Origin: UBA2136 sp963974105
Lineage (GTDB): Bacteria > Pseudomonadota > Alphaproteobacteria > UBA2136
Direction: 5' to 3'
Length of the DNA: 64,000 nucleotides
NCBI GenBank assembly: GCA_963974105.1
Contig: CAXBBG010000001.1
Location: 806,001 to 870,000, forward strand
The position numbers were made by a program, and so were the translations under genes. Shown in pieces: positions 35,184-43,822 of this stretch; the stretch's first letter is position 1, and each line of letters begins with the position of its first letter. The notes below the pieces were generated by a model. The model was not told the origin of the DNA. It searched no databases and saw only the letters and a program-made list of their open reading frames with translations.

Positions 35184-36434
35184 ATGAGTAAAAACTTACA
35201 ACCGCCAAGAGGCACCTATGACGCTTTGCCAGAATTAGCAAGCCGTTTCAATTATATTGAAAATACAGCGCGTGGTGTTTTTTCTAAACGTGGATATGGT
35301 GAAATTCGTACCCCGATTTTTGAACAAGCGGACGTTTTCTTGCGTACTGTGGGCGAAACTACGGATATTGTAAGCAAGGAAATGTATATCTTTGAAGACC
35401 GCAACGGTGAAAAGATGGCATTGCGTCCAGAGGGGACAGCCGGTGTTGTGCGTTCTTATTTTAGCAATGGTCTGCGTCAGCACCTGCCTTTGAAGTTTTA
35501 TTACGTAGGAACACCTATGTTTCGTTATGAGCGCCCACAAAAAGGGCGTTACCGCCAATTCCACCAAATTGGTGTGGAATGTTTTGGTATCGCGGCACCT
35601 TATGCCGATGTAGAAGTGATTGCATCTGGTGTGGCACTTTTAAAAACGCTTGGTTTAGAGGGTGATTTGACGGTACGTTTAAATAGTTTAGGTACGGCAG
35701 AAGACCGTGCTGTTTACCGTGAAAAATTGTTGGCATATTTTGAGCCGATTAAAGATCAGCTCAGTGCTGAATCGAAAGAGCGTTTGGCAAAAAATCCAAT
35801 GCGTATCTTGGACTCAAAAGAGCGTGAAGACCAAAAGTTTATCCCAGATGCTCCGCGTCCAATTGATAGCCTGTGTGACACATCTATGGCGCATTTTAAT
35901 GCCGTAAAACAAGGTTTGGAAGCGCTTGGTATTGTTTATGAAATTGATACAAGTCTTGTACGTGGTTTGGACTATTACACGCACACTGTTTTTGAAATTC
36001 ACGGTGAAGGCCTTGGTTCGCAAAGTCAGGTGATTGGTGGAGGCCGTTTTGATGGTCTTTTTGACCAATTGGGTGGTGAATCTGTGCCTGCGGTTGGTTT
36101 TGGCTGTGGGATGGAGCGCCTAGAAAGTATTATGAACAGACAAGTGATAGAAGAGCGACCTGTTTCATTTGTTGTGATGGATGAAAAGGGGTATTTTGAC
36201 TGTTTGAAGCTGGCTGAAGCGCTGCGATTTGAAAATGTAAAATGCCTTATGCCGCTTGAGGTTACTTCATTTAAGGCGCAAATGAAAAAAGCGAACAAAG
36301 CAGAGGCTTCTTATACGATTATTGTAGGTGAGTCTGAACTTGAAAAAGGCGTTTTTCAGTTAAAAGATATGGACGAAGGTACGCAATTTGAATTAACCTT
36401 TGATGAGGTTTTAAACAAATTTAAATCGGTGTAA
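35184..36434 (+). CDS. hisS: Histidyl-tRNA synthetase
   Basis: 416 aa. Class II motifs are present: the start PPRGTYDALPE, motif 2 LKFYYVGTPMFRYERPQKGR, the histidine-specific RGLDYYTHTVFEIHG, and motif 3 AVGFGCGMERL. It forms a run with the RodZ-like gene, hemA, prfA and prmC. hemA begins 20 bases after its stop. Confidence 0.97.
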   Translation: MSKNLQPPRGTYDALPELASRFNYIENTARGVFSKRGYGEIRTPIFEQADVFLRTVGETTDIVSKEMYIFEDRNGEKMALRPEGTAGVVRSYFSNGLRQHLPLKFYYVGTPMFRYERPQKGRYRQFHQIGVECFGIAAPYADVEVIASGVALLKTLGLEGDLTVRLNSLGTAEDRAVYREKLLAYFEPIKDQLSAESKERLAKNPMRILDSKEREDQKFIPDAPRPIDSLCDTSMAHFNAVKQGLEALGIVYEIDTSLVRGLDYYTHTVFEIHGEGLGSQSQVIGGGRFDGLFDQLGGESVPAVGFGCGMERLESIMNRQVIEERPVSFVVMDEKGYFDCLKLAEALRFENVKCLMPLEVTSFKAQMKKANKAEASYTIIVGESELEKGVFQLKDMDEGTQFELTFDEVLNKFKSV

Positions 36435-36454
36435 TTTAAAGGTAAGAAGCTTAT

Positions 36455-37792
36455 ATGTTAGAAAAATCGTTTATTTTAGGGGTTGACCATCACGCATCAA
36501 GTGTTGATGTGCGTCAGCGTTTGAGCGGTCTTTCCATGCAAGATCTATCCGCTAAATTACCCGCAAGTGAACTTTATGTTCTTTCAACATGTAACCGATT
36601 TGAGGTTTATGTCTCATCGCCTTGTTCTCATAGTTCTAAACATGCGCTTAAAAATTTAAAGCGTATTTTTGCAGAAGAAGCGTCGATCGCACCAAGCGAA
36701 CTTGAATCGCATATTTACCAAAAATCTGGCGAAGATATGTTAAGACATGGGTTTAGCGTGGCATCTTCTTTAGAGTCTATGGTTTTGGGCGAGTCTCAAA
36801 TTTTAGGCCAGATGAAGCAAGCCTATAAAGAAGCTAAAGATACGGGGCACGTTAAAACAAATTTGGATAAATTCTTTAATGCAACTTTTCATGTAGGTAA
36901 GCGTGTGCGCCATGAAACAGTGCTTGCTTCTGAACCTGTAAGTGTGGCTTCAGCTGCGGTGCGTTTGGCCAGAACCGTTTTTCCTGTTGATTTTAACCGC
37001 TGTCATGTGGTGTTGATTGGTGCTGGTGAAATGTGTACGGCTGCGGCAAGGCATTTAAAAGCGCAAGATGTTGGCTCTATTACAATTGTAAACCGCACGC
37101 TTGAAAATGCTAAAAAACTTGCAGAAGAAGTTGGTGCACAGGCTGTGCGTATGCCTAAACTTATGCAGGTGCTAAAAACAGCAGATATTGTGATTAGCTG
37201 TACAGGTGCAGTTGACCCTCTTGTTACGGTGAATATGGTAAATGATGCTATGCGTTCACGTTTAAATGTGCCTTTAACCTTTATTGACATTGCTGTACCA
37301 CGTAATGTGGCAGAAGGTGTATCGCTTATCCCTTATGTTTCATTGTATGATATGGATAAATTGGGTCAGCAAGTGCGCGCCTCGCAAGATAAACGTGCTG
37401 CTGAAATTGGGCACGCTGAAGAAATTATCAATGAAGAGGTTCAGGCTTTTAATAAGTGGAGTGATGAGCGTAAAAATGCACATATGGTAAAGCATTTGCG
37501 TGAGACATTTGAATCTGTGCGCGCTGAGGTTTTGCAAAGTTACCCATCGAATGAGGCTGAGGAGGCAACACGCTTGCTCCTGAATAAGTTAATGCATAAA
37601 CCAACACGCATGATAAAAAGTGGTTTGGTGCCGGCAAAAGGCATTGAAATGGCTTTAAACCTTATGTTTGACGTGCATTGCCCACGTGTTGAATTTGTTC
37701 AAGGTGAAACGTCGGCTGTAGCTAGCGGTGAGTGCCCGTTTTTTGATGTTATGCGTGACGAAGGGCTTGCTTTAGGGCACCATTTCCATTAA
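36455..37792 (+). CDS. hemA: Glutamyl-tRNA reductase (C5 haem pathway)
   Basis: 445 aa. The N-terminal catalytic domain has the nucleophile C46 in YVLSTCNRFEVYVSS. Next come MVLGESQILGQMKQAYKEA and the NADPH domain (VVLIGAGEMCTAAARHLK, then ITIVNRTLENAKKLAEE). The C-terminal dimerisation helix is intact. It reduces glutamyl-tRNA to glutamate-1-semialdehyde, the first step of tetrapyrrole synthesis in most bacteria. Classical alphaproteobacteria use 5-aminolevulinate synthase instead, so this gene is unexpected. It sits between hisS and prfA, recalling the gammaproteobacterial hemA-prfA-prmC order. No internal damage is visible. Confidence 0.95.
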   Translation: MLEKSFILGVDHHASSVDVRQRLSGLSMQDLSAKLPASELYVLSTCNRFEVYVSSPCSHSSKHALKNLKRIFAEEASIAPSELESHIYQKSGEDMLRHGFSVASSLESMVLGESQILGQMKQAYKEAKDTGHVKTNLDKFFNATFHVGKRVRHETVLASEPVSVASAAVRLARTVFPVDFNRCHVVLIGAGEMCTAAARHLKAQDVGSITIVNRTLENAKKLAEEVGAQAVRMPKLMQVLKTADIVISCTGAVDPLVTVNMVNDAMRSRLNVPLTFIDIAVPRNVAEGVSLIPYVSLYDMDKLGQQVRASQDKRAAEIGHAEEIINEEVQAFNKWSDERKNAHMVKHLRETFESVRAEVLQSYPSNEAEEATRLLLNKLMHKPTRMIKSGLVPAKGIEMALNLMFDVHCPRVEFVQGETSAVASGECPFFDVMRDEGLALGHHFH

Positions 37793-37916
37793 CAACACAT
37801 ATTTTTTTATTTTGTGTTTGTTTATTTTTCTTTAAATCTTTCTATATAACGACAAAAAACTTGCAATATTGCTAGTATTACGGCAATTTAATACGGAAAT
37901 TAAAACAGGGGTTACA

Positions 37917-39002
37917 ATGAGTATTTTACCAAAATTACAGCAGATTAAAGTGCGCCACGACGAACTTGAAGCTTTGCTTGGACAAGGTGATGCAACAAAC
38001 GACATGGAAAGTTTTACAAAGCTTAATAAAGAATATGCTGAAACAAAGCCATATGTTGCGGCTTACGAAGAGCTTTCAGGGCTTGTTAATGAGCGCGCCG
38101 ACTTAGAAGAAATGGTAAAATCTAACGACCCTGATGTTAAGGAAATGGCTCAAGAAGAGCTTAAAGCGATTATTCCTACTATTCCTGCCTTGGAAGAGCG
38201 TATCCAGATTATGCTTTTACCGAAAGACGAAGCCGATGACCGTAACGTTATTATTGAAATTCGTGCGGGTACTGGTGGTGATGAAGCGGCACTTTTTGCA
38301 GCGAATATTATGCGCATGTATATCCGTTATGCTGAAAAGAAAGGTTGGAAGACCGAGATTATGGAATCGAACACCACAGATGGTGGTGGTGTGAAGGATG
38401 CTGTCCTGCAAATGAGTGGTGACGGTGTCTTTGGACGTATGAAGTATGAGTCGGGTGTGCACCGTGTGCAGCGTGTGCCTGAAACAGAATCTCAAGGACG
38501 TGTACATACATCAGCGATTACAGTTGCTGTTTTGCCAGAAGCTGAAGAAGTTGATATTGATATTAACCCAGCTGATTTGCGTATTGACGTTTACCGTGCC
38601 AGTGGCGCTGGTGGTCAGCACGTCAACAAGACAGAGTCGGCTGTGCGTATTACGCACGTACCAACAGGTATCGTGGCGCAGTGCCAAGACCAGTCTTCAC
38701 AACACAAAAACAAAGCAACGGCAATGAAAGTCCTTATTTCTCGTATGTATGAAGCGGAACGCGAAAAATTGGATAAAGTGCGTTCTGATGACCGTAAATC
38801 ACAAGTGGGTACAGGTGACCGTAGTGCGCGTATTCGCACATATAACTACCCACAAAGCCGCGTGACAGACCACCGTATTGGTTTAACATTGCACAGTTTA
38901 GACGCTATTGTTGCAGGTGAATCTTTAGAAGACGTGATTGATGCGCTGATCTCTGAAGACCAAATTCGTCGTTTGGCGGCTTTGGGCGAAAGCTCTAAAT
39001 GA
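37917..39002 (+). CDS. prfA: Peptide chain release factor 1
   Basis: 361 aa from the ATG at 37917 with AGGGG upstream; the frame opens 16 codons earlier. The GGQ loop is YRASGAGGQHVNKTESAVRI, and the stop-codon anticodon region is followed by VGTGDRSARIRTYNYPQSRV. It releases peptides at UAA and UAG. It overlaps prmC by four bases (ATGA), so the modifying enzyme is co-translated. Confidence 0.97.
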   Translation: MSILPKLQQIKVRHDELEALLGQGDATNDMESFTKLNKEYAETKPYVAAYEELSGLVNERADLEEMVKSNDPDVKEMAQEELKAIIPTIPALEERIQIMLLPKDEADDRNVIIEIRAGTGGDEAALFAANIMRMYIRYAEKKGWKTEIMESNTTDGGGVKDAVLQMSGDGVFGRMKYESGVHRVQRVPETESQGRVHTSAITVAVLPEAEEVDIDINPADLRIDVYRASGAGGQHVNKTESAVRITHVPTGIVAQCQDQSSQHKNKATAMKVLISRMYEAEREKLDKVRSDDRKSQVGTGDRSARIRTYNYPQSRVTDHRIGLTLHSLDAIVAGESLEDVIDALISEDQIRRLAALGESSK

Positions 39003-39844
39003 TTATTCAAGAAGCGCTTAAAAAGGCAACCTCAACACTTGCATCTGCGAGTGAATCGGCTGCCTTGGACGCAACTTTGCTTCTTTCTAAAGCCACAGGG
39101 CTTACAAAAATTGAACTTTTTATGCGTGATGGCGATGATTTAACGCCTGAGCAGCTGTTAGAGTTTAACGCTTTCATTGCGCGAAGGGCTGCCAAAGAAC
39201 CTATTGCCTACATTTTAGGTGAAAAAGAATTTTGGGGGCTGCCTTTTAAGGTTGTACCAGGCGTACTTATTCCAAGACCAGACACGGAAACCTTGATTGC
39301 GACACTTTTAGCAACGGTTTGTGACCAGCAAGCCCAAGGGACTGTGGCCGATTTAGGTGTGGGCAGTGGCGCTATATTATTGAGTATTTTAAGCGAGTTT
39401 AAGAAATTTAAGGGTGTCGGTGTTGATATGAATGACACAGCTCTTGAAATTGCTAGGGAAAACGCCACTAATTTGGGGTTGTCTGACCGCGCAACCTTCA
39501 TAAAAAGCGCTTGGCTTGAGAATGTTGATGAGATGTTCGATATTGTTGTGAGTAACCCGCCTTACATTGAAAGTGCAGTTATTCCAACGCTTATGGACGA
39601 TGTGAAGGACTATGAGCCGATGCTTGCCCTTGATGGGGGAAATGATGGGCTTGATTGTTACCGTTCCCTTATACCACAAGCTTATGCTAAACTTAATAAA
39701 GGTGGCTTGTTGCTTTTAGAGATTGGTTACGATCAAAAAGAAACGGTAATGGCATTGCTAAATAAAGGTTGGGCGAATGTTCAATGCTTTAATGACTTGG
39801 GTGGAAACCCAAGAGTGGTGGCTGCTATTAAAGCTGAAAAATAA
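38999..39844 (+). CDS. prmC: Release factor glutamine methyltransferase
   Basis: 281 aa. SAM motif I is VADLGVGSGAILLSILSEF, and the catalytic NPPY is in IVVSNPPYIES. The N-terminal helical substrate domain precedes RRAAKEPIAYILGEKEFWG. It methylates the GGQ glutamine of RF1 and RF2. Its ATG overlaps the prfA stop. Confidence 0.96.
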   Translation: MIIQEALKKATSTLASASESAALDATLLLSKATGLTKIELFMRDGDDLTPEQLLEFNAFIARRAAKEPIAYILGEKEFWGLPFKVVPGVLIPRPDTETLIATLLATVCDQQAQGTVADLGVGSGAILLSILSEFKKFKGVGVDMNDTALEIARENATNLGLSDRATFIKSAWLENVDEMFDIVVSNPPYIESAVIPTLMDDVKDYEPMLALDGGNDGLDCYRSLIPQAYAKLNKGGLLLLEIGYDQKETVMALLNKGWANVQCFNDLGGNPRVVAAIKAEK

Positions 39845-39865
39845 TAAGAATTTTAGATCGCGTTT

Positions 39866-40468
39866 ATGAAAAACAAATTTATTTTATCGATTTTATCTGT
39901 GTTGATGCTTTCTGGTTGTATGAATAGTATCACGAAAGAATATATACACAAGGAAGATAAAACGCCTGTAAAGCTGCCATATAATTTCTTTATAGAAAGT
40001 TTTGTGGATTTACGTGATGTTAAGGAAAAGCAAACGCTGATTGATACTCTTTCGAAGCGTGAGCAATACACATTCCAAGAAGATATGTTGGTTAATTTGC
40101 TTGTTAAAAAAGTGAATGGCCGAAATTTGTATGATTATGATGATGCAACGTTACGCGTGGAATTAAAAGATTACGCCGCTTTTAGGCAAAATTGGGATTA
40201 TACGGTTTCATTTTATCTGGATGTGACAGGTTTTGACGAAAAAGGTAAGGTTCTTGCAACGGGTGTATTTAGTTGCATTGCGCAAAGTAATGAAGCAACA
40301 GCGTTGCTAGGATCGTTGGGGTCTATTTTTACACATGACCAAAATGCGCCTAAAAATATAGAAAAAGACAAAGAGGTTTGGCATAACCTTTATAAAGAAT
40401 GTATTAACGATATTGCTTATCAATTTAATAATAAAATTGTCGAATGGGGAAGAGGACAACGCTCATGA
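39866..40468 (+). CDS. Lipoprotein of unknown function, 200 aa (YajG-like?)
   Basis: The signal peptide MKNKFILSILSVLMLSGC has a clean lipobox with the cysteine at 18. The mature part has a motif FFIESFVDLRDVKEKQTLID, reminiscent of the 'v.D.R' strand in YajG/LptE-type auxiliary lipoproteins, followed by beta strands (DYTVSFYLDVTGFDEKGKVL). The family is not certain. The next lipoprotein gene overlaps its stop by four bases and shares the DLR-containing motif, so the two may be distant paralogues acting together in the envelope. Confidence 0.65.
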   Translation: MKNKFILSILSVLMLSGCMNSITKEYIHKEDKTPVKLPYNFFIESFVDLRDVKEKQTLIDTLSKREQYTFQEDMLVNLLVKKVNGRNLYDYDDATLRVELKDYAAFRQNWDYTVSFYLDVTGFDEKGKVLATGVFSCIAQSNEATALLGSLGSIFTHDQNAPKNIEKDKEVWHNLYKECINDIAYQFNNKIVEWGRGQRS

Positions 40469-41160
40469 ACATGAAAAAAATAATTTTAACAGCCGTTTGT
40501 ATTGTAGGGCTTGCTGGTTGCTCGCAATCGTCACCCTTTAATAAAGGGCCTGAATATGGCTTTGCTCTAGATTGGGATACTATTTCATTTAAAGACGATG
40601 CAGCTAAAAAAGAAACGCTTAAAAATGAGACTTTTAAGCTTAATGTAATGCGTGTAACTGACCTACGCGCACCTCAAGAGCGTGCTTCATTAGATAACGA
40701 CGGTATTATTTTTGAATATAAGCCTAATGAATTATTAAATGGCATTGAAGACTATGTTGATAGCTCTTTGAATAAGTACATGAACTATCCGCACGATGCG
40801 AAGATAAGCCTTGGCTTAGAAGTGGATGTGAAGCGTTTTAGAACGACAATTGAACATGCGTTCTTAAACCGTATGGGTGAATATAATGTTGCACTTGAGC
40901 TTGAGTTTTTGGTACGTGACTCAAAAAGCCGTATTTTAATGCGTGAAACTGTTATTGTTGAAAAAAGTCGTTTGCGCAAGGCTTCTAAAGGCGCATTACC
41001 TTCTGCAAGCAGAGACCGCCGTGAAATGAAAGACCTTGTGAAAGAAATAATGGGCGACATTACGTTGGATATGGGGTGGATGGTGCATAACGCATTTAAT
41101 CAGCAGCGTAAATATTACCACCCACTTAAAGAAAAAACTGACTGGATGTCAGAATCTTAA
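40465..41160 (+). CDS. Lipoprotein of unknown function, 231 aa
   Basis: The start is the ATG at 40465, which overlaps the previous stop (ATGA) and has GAGGA nine bases upstream. The signal MNMKKIILTAVCIVGLAGC gives a lipidated C19. NVMRVTDLRAPQERASLDND parallels the corresponding motif in the preceding lipoprotein. Alternating beta strands (GEYNVALELEFLVRDSKSRI) and a basic segment before the C-terminal helix follow. The pair forms an operon ending at the terminator 41169-41196. The function is unknown. Confidence 0.65.
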   Translation: MNMKKIILTAVCIVGLAGCSQSSPFNKGPEYGFALDWDTISFKDDAAKKETLKNETFKLNVMRVTDLRAPQERASLDNDGIIFEYKPNELLNGIEDYVDSSLNKYMNYPHDAKISLGLEVDVKRFRTTIEHAFLNRMGEYNVALELEFLVRDSKSRILMRETVIVEKSRLRKASKGALPSASRDRREMKDLVKEIMGDITLDMGWMVHNAFNQQRKYYHPLKEKTDWMSES

Positions 41161-41168
41161 TAAACTAA

Positions 41169-41196
41169 AGAAAGCCCTTTTCGGAGGGCTTTTTTA
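41169..41196 (+). terminator. Terminator of the lipoprotein pair
   Basis: AAAGCCCT and AGGGCTTT pair around TTTCGG, ending in T6. Confidence 0.85.
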
Positions 41197-41208
41197 TGAC
41201 GCAATAAG

Positions 41209-41244
41209 TAAAAAAGAGGCCTTGGGGTAATAGGCCTCTTTTTT
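41209..41244. terminator. Second terminator, serving the minus strand
   Basis: An A6 run, GAGGCC, a nine-base loop, GGCCTC and T6. It lies next to the stop of the HPt gene at 41268. Confidence 0.88.
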
Positions 41245-41267
41245 GTGGGTGAGTGAACAGGGGCAAC

Positions 41268-41621
41268 TTACCCGTGATTTAGGGCAATTATATGTGAAAC
41301 AAGTTCGCTGTGAGATTCTTCTAATTGCACACAAAGGGCATTGATGCGCAAATAGTCGTTTTGTGAGGCAGCATTTTCGATATTAAGGCATATGTCTCCT
41401 AGCGGGGTAAATCCAAGATTCATACACACGCCTTTGTAAGCATGAGCTGCTTCTTGCAGTTCAAGTGGTTCATGTTGTGATGCGTTTAATTTTATAGACG
41501 CTATCATTTCAGGAGCCTGCTCACGGTAAAGGCTTATAAGAGTATTCATAGTTGAATAGTCCTCTTCGCCAATTTCCTTTAGGGTGTCAAAGATATCGCT
41601 TGGTAATGTTGCCTTGCCCAC
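41268..41621 (-). CDS. HPt-domain phosphotransfer protein
   Basis: 117 aa with a GTG start and AGGAA seven bases upstream. The phospho-acceptor H60 sits in EAAHAYKGVCMNLGFTPLGD, matching the HPt pattern AH.lKG....lG...l. The whole protein is a single four-helix-bundle domain, so it is a stand-alone phosphorelay shuttle. No histidine kinase or response regulator lies nearby; the partners must be encoded elsewhere. It diverges from the fimbrial chaperone region. Confidence 0.8.
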   Translation of the reverse strand: MGKATLPSDIFDTLKEIGEEDYSTMNTLISLYREQAPEMIASIKLNASQHEPLELQEAAHAYKGVCMNLGFTPLGDICLNIENAASQNDYLRINALCVQLEESHSELVSHIIALNHG

Positions 41622-41721
41622 AGTTGTTTCCTATATTTGTTACACTCGATTATTACTGTAATAGTTAAGGTGAATATTTGTCATGAAGTAATAGGAAAAT
41701 ATTGCCTAGTTAAATTAAAAA

Positions 41722-41843
41722 TGGCAGAAATGCTTATGCGATTTTTTAAAATGCTAGACCTCGGTTGTCTGATGTTTATAAAGATGTTGAGTGGAGGGGG
41801 TAAAATGGGTATGCTTCTTGCACTTTATTCTTTAAAGAAATAA
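41722..41843 (+). CDS. Doubtful small hydrophobic peptide, 40 aa
   Basis: A short frame of methionine- and leucine-rich sequence (MAEMLMRFFKMLDLGCLMFI) ends 29 bases before the chaperone ATG. It has no good ribosome binding site; the frame opens at 41637. It could be a leader peptide or chance. I list it only because the 251-base gap holds nothing else. Confidence 0.2.
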
Positions 41844-41872
41844 TTCTAAACAAAAATAAAAAAGGTGTAACA

Positions 41873-42622
41873 ATGTTTAAAGCAAAATTCTTAATGTTAT
41901 TGATGGGTGCTATGTTATATGTCAATTCCGCTTATGCGCAGATGGATATTTCTCTTGGGGCAGTTCAGCGTTATTTTTTAGCGAATGAAAGGGCTTATCA
42001 AACCTTAAAAGTTTCTAATAATAATGCAAGTAAGGCGTTTGAGGTTGAAGCTGTATTGAAAATGTTTACAAACCTAGATAGCGTAAATAAGCTAGATAAA
42101 GAAGATTATAAGATGGAAGTTGTTGATAACCACTTTTTATTAGCGCCTAAAAAGTTTGTGTTGGAGCCTAAAACGTCAAGAGCGGTGCGTATGGTACGTA
42201 CGGAGGCTATTACTGACAAGGAGCGTGTTTACACTTTGGCTTATAAACCTAAGGAAGTTACTGTGAAAAAAGGCGATGATGCATCTCCTAACAAGGTTGT
42301 TATGGGTGGTATATCTTCTAACACTTCAGCGGGTATACTTGTCTATGTTTCGCCCAAAAACCCTGTTTTTAACGTGAGTTTTACACGTGATGAAAATGGT
42401 GTCACTCTTTTTAATGAAGGTAATATAACGTCAGAAATGCGTATGCATAGAAATTACTGTTATGAATCTTCTGAAGGGGAGGGGTGTATGGAATTACCAC
42501 CTGAGCGTTTAAGCCCAGGGGAAAAATTCTTCTTTAAAATAGAGCCTCATATTCCATTGGTTTGGACAGCAAGGGCTTATGATGCTTTTAATAAAAAACT
42601 AAAAATTGCCCCTTTTGAATAA
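41873..42622 (+). CDS. Fimbrial (PapD-like) periplasmic chaperone
   Basis: 249 aa. The signal peptide ends ...NSAYA-Q. The immunoglobulin-like first domain has AYQTLKVSNNNASKAFEVEA and FVLEPKTSRAVRMVRTE, the latter being the G1/F1 region of pilus chaperones (hydrophobic strand, then P..sr.vR). The second domain holds a probable disulphide between the cysteines in NYCYESSEGEGC. It would cap pilin subunits in the periplasm. A pilin-like gene follows, but no usher lies in the window. Confidence 0.75.
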   Translation: MFKAKFLMLLMGAMLYVNSAYAQMDISLGAVQRYFLANERAYQTLKVSNNNASKAFEVEAVLKMFTNLDSVNKLDKEDYKMEVVDNHFLLAPKKFVLEPKTSRAVRMVRTEAITDKERVYTLAYKPKEVTVKKGDDASPNKVVMGGISSNTSAGILVYVSPKNPVFNVSFTRDENGVTLFNEGNITSEMRMHRNYCYESSEGEGCMELPPERLSPGEKFFFKIEPHIPLVWTARAYDAFNKKLKIAPFE

Positions 42623-42645
42623 TATATAGGTGTCATTTTTTTTAA

Positions 42646-42688
42646 AACCTCCTGTCAGAAATAAAAAATGACAGGGGGTTGTTTTTTT
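42646..42688 (+). terminator. Terminator after the chaperone gene
   Basis: A 12-bp stem (42646-42657 with 42669-42680, one G-T pair) is followed by GT8. It separates the chaperone from the pilin transcript. Confidence 0.85.
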
Positions 42689-42754
42689 ATAGAGCTTTGT
42701 TTTGTTTGCATTTTTAAAGGTATTTTTTATATTATTTGTATAATTTTTAAGCTT

Positions 42755-42770
42755 TGGCATGGCAATTGCT
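42755..42770 (+). promoter_or_regulatory. Sigma-54 promoter before the pilin gene
   Basis: TGGCATGGCAATTGCT has GG and GC ten bases apart and an exact TTGCT -12 box. The predicted transcript starts near 42782, giving a leader of ~180 bases before the pilin ATG. Confidence 0.72.
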
Positions 42771-42781
42771 TATTACAGCCC

Positions 42782-42963
42782 ATATAAGAGAAGTGAAACG
42801 TATTGTTCATTTTTTATTCGCATTGTGAATTTAAATATGTATAATACTAGTAATTGATAGATGTTTGCATGTAGGTTAACGAATGTATCGTCTCTTATGT
42901 ACAAAAACTATCAAGTGAGTATCGGGCAAGAAGCTAGATGCTAAATAAGAAAGGAAAATCGCG
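42782..42963 (+). promoter_or_regulatory. Pilin leader with a possible second promoter
   Basis: This stretch contains TTCGCA (42817-42822), 17 bases, TATAAT (42840-42845), a reasonable sigma-70 promoter inside the sigma-54 transcript's leader. AAAGGA lies just before the ATG. No other clear structure. Confidence 0.4.
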
Positions 42964-43518
42964 ATGAAAATGTCTAAAATTTTAATGGCTGGTACAGTTA
43001 TGGCTCTTTCTGCCTCTTCTGTGTACGCAGCTACTCAAGGTTTGCTTGAAGCTACTTCTTCTGCTACGTCTGACGTAACAATGGATATTCTTGAGCAAGT
43101 TCAAATTAACGCTGTTACTGACTTAGCGTTAGATAATGGTGATAGTACAAACACATATGTACCAAATGCTGGTGATGTGTCTGCAACTAACACTCTTTGT
43201 GTGCACTACAACAACGGTGCTGATGTATTCTTACAAATCGACTCACTAAACGGTGCAGGTTCTGGTTATGTGTTAACGGACGGAACAGATAACATTACTT
43301 ATCTTGTTTCTGTTGACTTTGACGCCTCTGGTACTTTTGCTCCACATGCTGAAGGTGCTAACACTTCATACGTTGGTATGGCGGATACGGCAGCTAACTG
43401 TGGTGGTGGTAATGATACTGCTATCAAAGCCTTCATTCTTGATTCTGGTGCCACTTTAGGTGTTGGTAACGGTACATACACTGATACACTAACTTACACT
43501 GTTACACCAAACCCATAA
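42964..43518 (+). CDS. Pilin-like secreted subunit (DUF4402/spore-coat-U type)
   Basis: 184 aa. The signal peptide (SKILMAGTVMALSASSVYA) is cut after VYA. The mature protein is Gly/Thr/Asp-rich and beta-stranded, with two cysteines (NTLCVHY, ANCGGG) and the terminal strand GTYTDTLTYTVTPNP. This last pattern is typical of DUF4402 and spore-coat-U pilins assembled by donor-strand exchange. Preceded by a PapD-like chaperone gene and a sigma-54 promoter, it is probably a surface-fibre subunit. The strong signals and terminator suggest high expression. Confidence 0.72.
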   Translation: MKMSKILMAGTVMALSASSVYAATQGLLEATSSATSDVTMDILEQVQINAVTDLALDNGDSTNTYVPNAGDVSATNTLCVHYNNGADVFLQIDSLNGAGSGYVLTDGTDNITYLVSVDFDASGTFAPHAEGANTSYVGMADTAANCGGGNDTAIKAFILDSGATLGVGNGTYTDTLTYTVTPNP

Positions 43519-43545
43519 GGTTTATGTAATAGCTGTATATCAGTT

Positions 43546-43576
43546 AAAAGAAGCCCTTTGGGGCTTCTTTTTTTTG
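43546..43576 (+). terminator. Terminator after the pilin gene
   Basis: AAGAAGCCC, loop TTTG, GGGCTTCTT, then more T. A near-perfect hairpin. Confidence 0.9.
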
Positions 43577-43822
43577 TTTAAATACCGCGTTCGTGAAAAA
43601 AAGTTGTGCTGCAAGTGTATGGTTATATTTATTTTGTTACAAAAAGTATTATAATCTCTTGATATGTTCATTGTCTTATCTTATCTTATATATAGATTGT
43701 TATTAAATCTAACCTTTAACGTTTTAGCGCCTAAGCTTTTGACAGCTTAGTTAGATGTTTATCTTTAACGTGAGATCTTCCTAAATATGAAAATTTCTTT
43801 TAACTCTTAGAATCCCTGAAAT
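43577..43822 (+). promoter_or_regulatory. Upstream region of the protease gene
   Basis: AT-rich. A TATAAT lies at 43650-43655 with no good -35. An inverted repeat CTAAGCT/AGCTTAG (43731-43737 with 43744-43750, loop TTTGAC) is framed by outer arms ATCTAA (43708-43713) and TTAGAT just after it. Two CTTTAACGT words, near 43714 and 43763, flank the hairpin. It looks like a regulated leader or operator region. Confidence 0.35.
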
